This document shows, piece by piece, positions 57,559 to 64,000 of a stretch of 64,000 bases of DNA. Position numbers and translations under genes: made by a program. Origin of the DNA: Ramlibacter lithotrophicus. Its GTDB lineage: Bacteria > Pseudomonadota > Gammaproteobacteria > Burkholderiales > Burkholderiaceae_C. A model generated the notes under the pieces. The model saw nothing but the letters and a program-made list of their open reading frames with translations, made no database searches and had not been told where the DNA came from. The DNA lies in contig NZ_VTOX01000002.1 of NCBI RefSeq assembly GCF_012184415.1, forward strand, positions 682,001 to 746,000, written 5' to 3'. Position 1 is the first letter of the stretch. Every line of letters begins with the position of its first letter.

Positions 57559-59496
57559 GTGGCGCACACCCCCGACAGCATTCCGGCCGGCCAGGTCGTT
57601 TCCGACGAACTCCCGGCGACGCTGCCCCCCTCGAGGGCGCTCGCCGTGGTGGTCACGCTCGTGGCCGTGGCCATGTCGCTGTTCCACATGTACGTGGCGG
57701 CGTTCGGCCCGCCGGAGGCGTTCATCTTCCGCGGCACGCACCTGCTGTTCGCGGTCACCCTGGTGTACCTGCTGTACCCGTTCCGACGCGGGTCCTCGGC
57801 CGCATGGCGGGCCGTCGACTTCGCGCTGCTGGCGGCGGGGTGGAGCTTCATCCTCTACCTCTTCTTCAACTACCAGTACATCATCAACCGCATCATCTAC
57901 ATCGACGACCTCACCGTATGGGACAAGATGTTCGCGGTGCTGTGCGTGGTGGTGGTGCTCGATGCCACGCGCCGGGTGATCGGCTGGGCCCTGCCGGTCA
58001 CCGCCATCCTGTTCCTCGCTTACGCCGTCGTCTTCACGCAGGTGAAGGGACAGGTGCTGCTCGAACAGCTGTATCTCTCCACGGAAGGCATCTTCGGTTC
58101 CACGCTGGGCGTTTCGGCCAGCTACGTGATGCTGTTCGTGCTGTTCGGCGCCTTCATGGAAAAGAGCGGCACCGGGCAGCTGTTCATGGACTTCGCGATG
58201 TCGATCACCGGCCACACCGCCGGCGGCCCGGGCAAGGTGGCGATCGTTTCGTCCAGCCTGTTCGGCACGGTGTCGGGCAGCGCGGTGGCCAACGTGATGG
58301 TCGACGGCCCGATCACGATCCCGCTGATGAAACGCACAGGCTTTCGCGCGCCGTTCGCGGCGGCCGTGGAATCGGTCGCCTCCACGGGCGGCCAGATCAT
58401 GCCGCCGGTGATGGGCGCGGCCGCCTTCGTGATGGCCGAGTTCCTGGTGGTGCCGTATGCGCAGGTCGCGCTGTGGGCGCTGGTGCCCGCGGTGCTGTAC
58501 TACATCGGCGTCTTCTTCGCCGTCCACTTCGAGGCCAAGCGCTACAAGCTCGCCGGGGTGCCGCGATCGCAGCTGCCGCGGTTCTGGACCGTGATGCGGG
58601 ACCGCGGCCACCTGTTCATCCCCATTCTGCTGGTGCTGGTGGGCCTGATCCTGGGCTACTCGGCGCCGCTCGCCGCGCTGGTGGCCGCGCTGGCCTGTCT
58701 GCCGATCGCGCTGATGCGGGCGACGACGCGGGCCGGCATCACCTGGCGCAGCGTTCTCGATGCCCTGGTGGACGGCGCGCGCAACACGCTGGCCGTCGCC
58801 ATGGCCTGCGCGTGCGCCGGCATCGTCATCGGCGTCGTCACCATCACCGGGCTGGGCATCACCTTCACCGAACTGGTGATCGGCCTGTCCAAGAGCTCGC
58901 TGGTGCTCGCGCTGGTGCTCACGGCGATGGCCGGCATCATCCTCGGCATGGGCATGCCGACCACGCCGGCTTACATCGTGATGGTGTCGCTGCTGGTGCC
59001 GGCCCTGATCAAGCTGGGCGCCGTGACCCCTGCCGCGCACATGTTCGCGTTCTACTTCGCCGTGCTGTCGGCCATCACGCCGCCCGTCGCGCTGGCCGTG
59101 TTCGCCGCGGCCGGGCTGGCCAAGGCCGACATGTGGCAGTCCGGCTGGGAGGCCGTCCGGATCGCCGCGCCGACCTACATCGTGCCGTTCATGTTCGTCT
59201 ACGAACCGTCCCTGCTGCTGATCGGCGACTGGCGCATCTCCCTGATGGCGTTCCTGTCGGCGAGCATCGGCGTGATGTGCTTTGCCGCCGCGCTGCAGGG
59301 CTTCCTGGCGGGACGCGACGCGAAGGTGTGGGAACGTGTGCTGCTGCTGGTGGCCGCCCTGCTGCTCATCAAGCCGGGCTACATCACGGACGCGATCGGC
59401 CTGACGCTGCTGGCCACCGTGTATCTCAGCAACCGTTTCCTCGGCGCCGGCTCGCGTGCCACGCACCCGGTCGCGGTGGAGAAGACGGCGGAATAG
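57559..59496 (+). CDS. TRAP transporter fused permease (DctQ-DctM type)
   Basis: 645 aa from GTG 57559. The N-terminal four-helix DctQ-like part and the twelve-helix DctM part are fused, as usual for TAXI systems (fused permease family). Recognisable segments include FGAFMEKSGTGQLFMDFAMSITG, SGSAVANVMVDGPITIPLMKRTGF, GQIMPPVMGAAAFVMAEFL and MGMPTTPAYIVMVSLLVPALIKLG. It uses a Na+ or H+ gradient to take up the solute delivered by the TAXI protein, with which it is translationally coupled. Confidence 0.92.
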   Translation: MAHTPDSIPAGQVVSDELPATLPPSRALAVVVTLVAVAMSLFHMYVAAFGPPEAFIFRGTHLLFAVTLVYLLYPFRRGSSAAWRAVDFALLAAGWSFILYLFFNYQYIINRIIYIDDLTVWDKMFAVLCVVVVLDATRRVIGWALPVTAILFLAYAVVFTQVKGQVLLEQLYLSTEGIFGSTLGVSASYVMLFVLFGAFMEKSGTGQLFMDFAMSITGHTAGGPGKVAIVSSSLFGTVSGSAVANVMVDGPITIPLMKRTGFRAPFAAAVESVASTGGQIMPPVMGAAAFVMAEFLVVPYAQVALWALVPAVLYYIGVFFAVHFEAKRYKLAGVPRSQLPRFWTVMRDRGHLFIPILLVLVGLILGYSAPLAALVAALACLPIALMRATTRAGITWRSVLDALVDGARNTLAVAMACACAGIVIGVVTITGLGITFTELVIGLSKSSLVLALVLTAMAGIILGMGMPTTPAYIVMVSLLVPALIKLGAVTPAAHMFAFYFAVLSAITPPVALAVFAAAGLAKADMWQSGWEAVRIAAPTYIVPFMFVYEPSLLLIGDWRISLMAFLSASIGVMCFAAALQGFLAGRDAKVWERVLLLVAALLLIKPGYITDAIGLTLLATVYLSNRFLGAGSRATHPVAVEKTAE

Positions 59497-59508
59497 CGCC
59501 GGCCGGGC

Positions 59509-59727
59509 TCAGCGAGCCTGCTGCTGGCTCGCGGCCACGGCCGCGTGGAGCGCGCGCAGGGCGACCTCGGACTGGCGCTGCAGCCTGGTGACCTGCGATT
59601 GCAGGACCGCGCGCGCCTTCTCGTCGGAGGCGCCGCAGCGGCCGGCGATCGCGAGCCGCTGCTGCGCAGCGCCGAGCTGGCTGTAGATACGGCTCCACTC
59701 GCTCATCTTTCCGCTTGCTGGCTGCAT
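59509..59727 (-). CDS. Small helical protein (72 aa)
   Basis: ATG 59727 is chosen because CCGGAG lies 6 nt upstream; ATG 59775 would add 16 residues. The protein is mostly helical (IYSQLGAAQQRLAIAGRCGASDEKARAVLQSQVTRLQRQSEVALRAL) and has a coiled-coil appearance. No family. Convergent with the TRAP permease, 12 bp apart. A TTTGCA-GAT-TGCAAA dyad lies at 59750-59764. Confidence 0.55.
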   Translation of the reverse strand: MQPASGKMSEWSRIYSQLGAAQQRLAIAGRCGASDEKARAVLQSQVTRLQRQSEVALRALHAAVAASQQQAR

Positions 59728-59749
59728 TTCACACTCCGGGGATACATCG

Positions 59750-59764
59750 TTTGCAGATTGCAAA
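59750..59764. promoter_or_regulatory. TTTGCA-GAT-TGCAAA inverted repeat
   Basis: Perfect 6-bp arms, 3-bp spacer, 23 nt upstream of the small minus-strand gene's ATG; candidate operator or promoter dyad. Confidence 0.35.
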
Positions 59765-59816
59765 GATACCTCTGCCATCGGCGCGACGGTAGCTCCTTCG
59801 GCTCGACGAGCCAACG

Positions 59817-59847
59817 TCCTACGCCCACTTTCGGCCTCGTCCTACGG
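59817..59847 (+). promoter_or_regulatory. TCCTAC tandem repeat, copy I
   Basis: TCCTACGC at 59817-59824 and TCCTACGG at 59840-59847 on the plus strand, 23 bp apart as in copies A-H. Points toward the hemerythrin-like gene, although its -10 does not lie at the usual offset; a TAGACT box is further down at 60017. Confidence 0.5.
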
Positions 59848-59915
59848 CGGCAAGCGGCAGCGAACACGGCAACCCGTGAATTTGCCGCAGGGGCAGCGCA
59901 CGACGGCGACGCCCG

Positions 59916-59952
59916 CCCCGGCCCCCGGCCCCCGGCCCCCCGGCCCCCGGCG
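59916..59952. repeat. CCCCCGG tandem repeat, G-quadruplex candidate
   Basis: Five imperfect units (6, 7, 7, 8 and 7 bp) of CCCCCGG. The minus strand carries five runs of four to six G separated by CC, a strong G-quadruplex candidate. It sits 110 bp before the hemerythrin-like gene. Confidence 0.75.
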
Positions 59953-60062
59953 TGGTTTAAGGTCTATTTAGGAATCCGTGAGGCAATTTTTCAGAACGGC
60001 GACGCCGCTGCGTTCCTAGACTTCCCGCTCCCCAATCCCACCCGGAACGAAAGAGGAAGACG

Positions 60063-60773
60063 ATGAAGATCGATGCCAGGGAACTCGGACAGGTCGCCGC
60101 CGTGCAGCCACCGCGATTCGACATGTACGGCGCAATCCACAAGGCGATCCGCGCCTTCATGGCCGACACGCTGGTCGCCGTCGGCCGCATGGACGCCGAC
60201 GACGCGCCCGAAACCGCCCGCACCGCCGACCGCGTGATGCAATTGCTGGACTTCTGCAGCTCGCACCTGGCGCACGAGAACGGGTTCGTCCACGCGGCGA
60301 TCGAGGCCCGCGCGCCCGGCGCCAGTGCCGCGATCGCGCACGACCACGAGGAACATGTGCACGAGATCGGCCAGCTGGCCGCCGCGGTCGCGGCGCTCGG
60401 CGGTGCGCAGGGACCGCAGCGCCACGCGCTGGCCCAGGCGCTCTACCGGCAGCTGGCCCAGTTCGTCGCCGCCAACTTCCAGCACATGCAGGTCGAGGAG
60501 ACTGCCCACAACGCGGTGCTGTGGACGCACTACACGGACGAGGAGCTGGTGCGGATCCACGACGCGCTGGTGGCGTCGATTCCGCCCGAGGAAATGATGG
60601 TCACGGCGCGGTGGCTCGTGCCGTTCCTCGCCCCGGCCGAGCGCGCTGGCCTGCTGGCCGACATCCGGGCCAAGGCGCCGGCACCGGCGTTCGAGGCCCT
60701 CCTCGCGGTCAGCCGGCCGCACCTGACGCAGGCCGAGGACACCAAGCTGGCGCGGGCGCTCAGCCTGCCGTGA
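60063..60773 (+). CDS. Hemerythrin-like domain protein
   Basis: 236 aa, helical. The His/Glu pattern of a di-iron hemerythrin is present: RFDMYGAIHKAIRA, SSHLAHENGFVH, HDHEEHVHEI and NFQHMQVEE. It may sense or store oxygen or protect iron-sulfur proteins. AAAGAGGAAGACG precedes ATG 60063. A CCTAGACTT box and a G-rich repeat lie upstream. The adjacent minus-strand gene has split-barrel and GAF sensor domains. Confidence 0.83.
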   Translation: MKIDARELGQVAAVQPPRFDMYGAIHKAIRAFMADTLVAVGRMDADDAPETARTADRVMQLLDFCSSHLAHENGFVHAAIEARAPGASAAIAHDHEEHVHEIGQLAAAVAALGGAQGPQRHALAQALYRQLAQFVAANFQHMQVEETAHNAVLWTHYTDEELVRIHDALVASIPPEEMMVTARWLVPFLAPAERAGLLADIRAKAPAPAFEALLAVSRPHLTQAEDTKLARALSLP

Positions 60774-62097
60774 CCAGCTCCACCGGCCGCTGCACCACCA
60801 GCCGGAACCGGCCGCGGCCGGTCTTCTCGATGCGCAGATCCGGCCCGTGCTCGGCCAGCCGCCGCTGCAGGAGCAGCAGGCGCGCTTCCAGGTTGTCGCT
60901 GAAGTCGGGCAGCCGCAGCGCCGGGTCCAGCCGCAGCTCGCGGTTGCTGAATTCCGTGCGCCCCTGCGCGACGTGCTCCCGCAGCAGCTTGCACAGGATG
61001 GCGCCGGCTACCCCCTTGATGAGGTAGCGGTCGTTGACGAACACGCTGTCGTTGCTCGGGAAATGGCGCACCGCCAGCGGGGCGCCACGGGTAACGTTGG
61101 GCTGCGCCACCGGCGCCGGCGTCTCGGCCGGTTCCTCGCCCTGCAGCAGTTCGATCGCGGCGCCCAGGTGGCCTGCGATCGCGACCAGCGCGTCCTCGTC
61201 CTCGTAGCTGAAGCGCAGGTCGTCGGGGCTCTCAACGAACAGCACGCCCAGCAGCCGGCGGGCCCACACGACCGGCACGGCCAGCTGGCTGTGCGGCTCG
61301 GACAGCCCCGGATAAGGTATTTCGGTGAGGCACTCGACGTCCGGCACCTGCGCCCGCAGGCTGCTGCGCTGCGCATGGCTGTAGAGCGAGGCGCTGGTCA
61401 TGTAGCCGATGCGCACCGGGCTGCGCTCGCGCGCGGCCACGCCGATGACGCCCTCGCCCACGGCGATCTCGGAACCCACGCCGGACGTGGCGTAGCCGGC
61501 GCTCGCCACCGTGTAGAGGCGCTGCGTCGCCGGATCGAGCATCAGCACCATCGCATGTCGCACGCCGAGCAGCTCGGCGAGGCTGGACAGCACGGCGGCC
61601 AGCGCCTCGTCCAGCGCCGCGCAGCGGGCCAGGCGCTCGCTGATGCGCCGCACCGCGCCGAGCGTGACGCTGCGAGCCGGCGGCGCCGGCAGCGGATGGC
61701 CAGGCACGGCCTCGACCTCCTCCACCTCGTACACGTCGGAGCCGAGCAGCCGGAACACGCCTTGCATCCCGGCGTGCGACGCGATGCCGGCGAGCTGCGC
61801 CTTCATGCCTTCGAACAGTGGTCCGCCGGTCTCGGTGCGCAGGTAGCGGATCCGCAACCGGTAGAACTGCGCTGTCACCGGGTGCAGCAGCAGCGCGGTC
61901 GCGTGCGGGTTGGCCAGGATGTTCTGGCGCGTCTTGTTGAAAAACTGGAACGACAGCGCCACGTGGCGCTCGTCGACGTAGTACACCTGCGAGATGTACG
62001 CGACGTTGGGCATGCCGGCCGCGTCGCAGGTGGCCACCACGGCCGGGACGGCGCCTTCGAAGCAGGCGCGGATCTCGCCGAGCGCCGGCCCCGTCAT
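60760..62097 (-). CDS. Split-barrel flavin-binding + GAF + winged-helix-like fusion
   Basis: 445 aa. Residues 1-140 form a PNPOx-like FMN-binding split barrel (AVVATCDAAGMPNVAYISQVYYVDERHVALSFQFF). Residues about 150-330 are a GAF domain (LGVRHAMVLMLDPATQRLYTVASAGYA, SQLAVPVVWARRLLGVLFVES). The last 90 residues (NDRYLIKGVAGAILCKLLREH, LEARLLLLQRRLAEHGPDLRIEKTGRGRFRLVV) look like a winged-helix/OmpR-C-type domain. A redox- or ligand-sensing regulator is a reasonable inference. Start overlaps the upstream gene's stop. Confidence 0.78.
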   Translation of the reverse strand: MTGPALGEIRACFEGAVPAVVATCDAAGMPNVAYISQVYYVDERHVALSFQFFNKTRQNILANPHATALLLHPVTAQFYRLRIRYLRTETGGPLFEGMKAQLAGIASHAGMQGVFRLLGSDVYEVEEVEAVPGHPLPAPPARSVTLGAVRRISERLARCAALDEALAAVLSSLAELLGVRHAMVLMLDPATQRLYTVASAGYATSGVGSEIAVGEGVIGVAARERSPVRIGYMTSASLYSHAQRSSLRAQVPDVECLTEIPYPGLSEPHSQLAVPVVWARRLLGVLFVESPDDLRFSYEDEDALVAIAGHLGAAIELLQGEEPAETPAPVAQPNVTRGAPLAVRHFPSNDSVFVNDRYLIKGVAGAILCKLLREHVAQGRTEFSNRELRLDPALRLPDFSDNLEARLLLLQRRLAEHGPDLRIEKTGRGRFRLVVQRPVELVTAG

Positions 62098-62582
62098 GCC
62101 GGGCCAGCCAGTGCTGCGCCAGCCCGCGGTCCCGGCGTCTGGTCGAAGGCCTGCTCCGGCCGGAAGCTCACGGCCACCACGTCCTCGAGCCGGCACGCGA
62201 GCATGGCCCGCGTGAGCTCCGGCGCGAAACCCACCAGCTCGATTTCGCGCTCCATCGCGGCCAGGTAGCGCGCCAGCTGCGGCTGGTCCAGCGCGTCGGC
62301 CTGGCGCAGCGCGGCGCTCGACGCCTTCACCTGGATGCTGCGGTGGGTCGACGGCTGCGAGAACACGACGGCGATGCGGCCGTTGGCCGCGATGTCCTGC
62401 AGCACCTGCCGCGACTGCGGCCGCGAGAGGTAGACGGTGATCTCGTCGTCGCCGGGTCCGGCACGGCTGCCGACGGCGCGCATCACGCTCGGCCGCAACT
62501 GCGCGTCGCGCGACCCGACGATGACCGACACCCCCCGCTCGATCATGGCGAGCAGGTCGGCGGGCAGGCGCAGCGGTTCCAT
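62094..62582 (-). CDS. Pyridoxamine 5'-phosphate oxidase-like split-barrel protein
   Basis: 162 aa, single split barrel: PADLLAMIERGVSVIVGSRDAQLRPSVMRAVG, EITVYLSRPQSRQVLQDIAANGRIAVVFSQPSTHRSIQVK. It should bind FMN or a related cofactor. Coupled by ATGA overlap to the three-domain gene 60760-62097, so the two likely work as a pair. Function unknown. Confidence 0.75.
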   Translation of the reverse strand: MEPLRLPADLLAMIERGVSVIVGSRDAQLRPSVMRAVGSRAGPGDDEITVYLSRPQSRQVLQDIAANGRIAVVFSQPSTHRSIQVKASSAALRQADALDQPQLARYLAAMEREIELVGFAPELTRAMLACRLEDVVAVSFRPEQAFDQTPGPRAGAALAGPA

Positions 62583-62759
62583 GGATGAATGCTAAAGCTC
62601 ATGCCGGGCGCCCGCATCGAGCGTATCCCGCTTGCACGCCGCGATGGGTGCTGATAACGGCGGCGCCCGTTTGGCAAGGGGACTTCCCAGACTGCGGCCG
62701 CCGCGTGCGTCAGCTATATTGCTTCGCGCAGTCGGGCTCGCGCCCGGAAAGCCTTACCC

Positions 62760-63770
62760 ATGATCCGTGCCGCCATCGTGGGCCTGGGCACCTGGGGCCA
62801 GAACCTGGTCCGCAGCGTGCAGGGCTCGAGTCCCGCCATCCAGTTCGTCGCCGCTGCCACCCGCACGCCCGAAAAGTCCCGCGAGTTCGCGCAGTTGCAC
62901 GGACTGCGGATGCTCCCCGATTACGACGCGGTGCTCGCCGATCCCGGCGTCGACGCCGTGGTGCTCGCGACCCCGCACTCGATGCACACCGAGCAGATCG
63001 TTGCGGCCGCGTACGCCGGGAAACATGTGTTCAGCGAGAAGCCGCTGGGCCTCGATGCCGCGAGCGCGCAGCGCGCGGCGCAGGCCTGCGCCGACCGCGG
63101 CGTGACGCTCGGCGTCGGCTACAACTGGCGCTTCCAGCCGGCGCTGCAGGCCATCCGGCGCATGATCGACGACGGCTCGCTCGGTCGGGTGCTGCACCTG
63201 GAAGGCAACTTCTGCGGTCCGAGCGCGTACCGGTTTCCCAAGGGCCACTGGCGGCACGATCCCGGCGAGGGGCCGGCCGGCGGCATGACCGGGCGCGGCG
63301 TGCACGTGATCGACGCGATGCTGTACCTGGCCGGCCACATCGAGCAGGTGACGGCGCAGAGCTTCCGCCTCGCGCAGGACTTCGGCATGGACGACACGAC
63401 GTCGATGCTGCTGCGGTTCGCCAGCGGCGCCACGGGTTACCTGGGCACCGTCATCGCCACGCCGGAAACCTGGCGCCTGCAGGTGTTCGGCAGCAAGGCA
63501 TGGGCCGAGGTCGGCGACGTCGAGCACCTGCATACCTGGGACCTGAAGGTCTGCACGCTGGATCCGGAAAACGTGACCGTCAAGCAGCGTCCGGTGGTCC
63601 ACACCTTCGACAAGACGAGTACCGAGCGCGCCGAACTCGAACACTTCGCGCGGCATGCCGAGCGGCGGCAACCCATCGTGCTGCCCGGCGGCGACGCCGT
63701 CCACAACGTCGCGCTGCTGGAGGCGATCATGGGTTCCATCAGGAGCGACGCGCCGGTCCGCCTGGCCTGA
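62760..63770 (+). CDS. Gfo/Idh/MocA-family oxidoreductase
   Basis: 336 aa. NAD(P)-binding IRAAIVGLGTWGQNLVRS, the substrate-lysine motif HVFSEKPLG, and GVGYNWRFQPAL with GMTGRGVHVIDAML mark the family. It probably oxidises a sugar or cyclitol derivative. A TATATT -10 box lies about 45 bp upstream. The partial Bug gene follows 27 bp later, so an uptake-plus-catabolism operon is likely. Confidence 0.85.
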   Translation: MIRAAIVGLGTWGQNLVRSVQGSSPAIQFVAAATRTPEKSREFAQLHGLRMLPDYDAVLADPGVDAVVLATPHSMHTEQIVAAAYAGKHVFSEKPLGLDAASAQRAAQACADRGVTLGVGYNWRFQPALQAIRRMIDDGSLGRVLHLEGNFCGPSAYRFPKGHWRHDPGEGPAGGMTGRGVHVIDAMLYLAGHIEQVTAQSFRLAQDFGMDDTTSMLLRFASGATGYLGTVIATPETWRLQVFGSKAWAEVGDVEHLHTWDLKVCTLDPENVTVKQRPVVHTFDKTSTERAELEHFARHAERRQPIVLPGGDAVHNVALLEAIMGSIRSDAPVRLA

Positions 63771-63796
63771 ATTCCATTGACCCGAGGAGATCCCGG

Positions 63797-64000
63797 ATGC
63801 ATCACACCACCAGCCGCCGCCTGTTCACGCTCGCCGCCTGCACGCTCGCCCTGGGGCTGGCCCATGCGCAGGCGCCCGCCGCCAGGGACTTCCCGAACAA
63901 GCCGATCAAGGTCGTCGTGCCTTCGCCGGCCGGCGGGCCGCCGGACCTGATCCTGCGTGCCATCCTGCCGTCGATGACGGCGACGCTCGGACAGCCGATC
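63797..64000 (+). CDS. Bug/TctC-family binding protein (5' part only)
   Basis: ATG 63797 with GAGGAG upstream. Signal peptide ending LAHAQAP, then ARDFPNKPIKVVVPSPAGGPPDL, the usual Bug start with a slightly altered PPGG loop (PAGGPPD). The window ends after 68 codons, so the remainder of about 250 residues is unseen. Third Bug gene in the window, paired with a Gfo/Idh oxidoreductase. Confidence 0.85.
   Translation, partial: MHHTTSRRLFTLAACTLALGLAHAQAPAARDFPNKPIKVVVPSPAGGPPDLILRAILPSMTATLGQPI

Larger units (their letters stand above)
59728..60062. other. 335-bp divergent intergenic region
   Basis: No gene. It holds a TTTGCA/TGCAAA dyad (59750-59764), a TCCTAC pair (59817-59847), a CCCCCGG repeat (about 59916-59952) with five C/G runs, and a TAGACT -10-like box (60017-60022) 41 nt before the hemerythrin-like ATG. 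Confidence 0.6.

Noticed and set aside
1..64000. CRISPR arrays, tRNA or rRNA genes, insertion sequences, prophage
   Set aside because: No regular direct repeats with spacers, no cloverleaf or ribosomal signature, and no transposase or integrase reading was recognised on either strand.

Overview
The window is very GC-rich (roughly 70 percent by eye), with strong GC at third codon positions and tightly packed, often start/stop-overlapping genes. Bug-family (TctC-type) periplasmic binding proteins, the polA-DUF2782-thrB order, a BPSS1780-type membrane protein and AcuI-like and YeeE/DsrE/TusA genes point to a betaproteobacterium of the Burkholderiales, most likely Comamonadaceae (Ramlibacter/Variovorax-like). 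That assignment is inference from gene content. I saw no rRNA, tRNA, insertion sequence, integrase or CRISPR array.

Layout. 1-6.7 kb: lipoprotein fragment, small disordered protein, CPA1 antiporter, and an operon of two Bug binding proteins, an enolase-superfamily enzyme and a PHP-type hydrolase. 6.8-23 kb: a stress-flavoured stretch with an alpha/beta hydrolase, several tiny hydrophilic proteins, a phospholipase-D/cardiolipin-synthase-like enzyme, AcuI-type reductase, tyrosine phosphatase, MazG-like enzyme, UvrD-like helicase, DUF72, DUF4019, three DUF4142 paralogues, a 488-aa glycine-rich low-complexity protein, a PA2169-type protein and a ZIP metal transporter. 22-34 kb: a LuxR-type regulator, a PilZ protein and an almost complete Tad/Flp pilus locus (cpaA, cpaB, cpaC, lipoprotein, two flp pilins, tadG- and tadE-like genes, cpaE, cpaF, tadB, tadC). 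34-39.5 kb: a glycan block placed directly behind tadC (two polytopic membrane proteins, GT2, methyltransferase, GtrA). 40-46.5 kb: polA, DUF2782, thrB, BPSS1780 protein, FecR-domain protein. 46.5-51 kb: IclR regulator and a sulfur-handling cluster (YeeE/YedE, DsrE-like, TusA, TauE/SafE). 51-64 kb: DUF3014, a candidate small RNA, otsB, CPA2 antiporter, MgtC/SapB protein, TAXI-TRAP transporter, hemerythrin-like protein, a split-barrel/GAF pair, a Gfo/Idh oxidoreductase and a third, truncated Bug protein.

The most striking signal is a recurrent composite promoter. A direct repeat of TCCTAC / CC(G/T)AC has a 23-bp period, and in the best copies a TAGA(G/T)T -10-like box follows at a fixed distance (the repeat-to-box offset is identical in four of them). 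It sits in front of nearly all of the small hydrophilic, DUF4142, glycine-rich and PA2169-type genes, so these scattered genes look like one regulon under an unidentified activator. Other items worth testing are the Tad-linked glycosylation block, cysteine pairs at the ends of both Flp pilins, a stand-alone promoter/terminator unit at about 52.07-52.15 kb that looks like a small RNA gene, and a G-tract array upstream of the hemerythrin-like gene.
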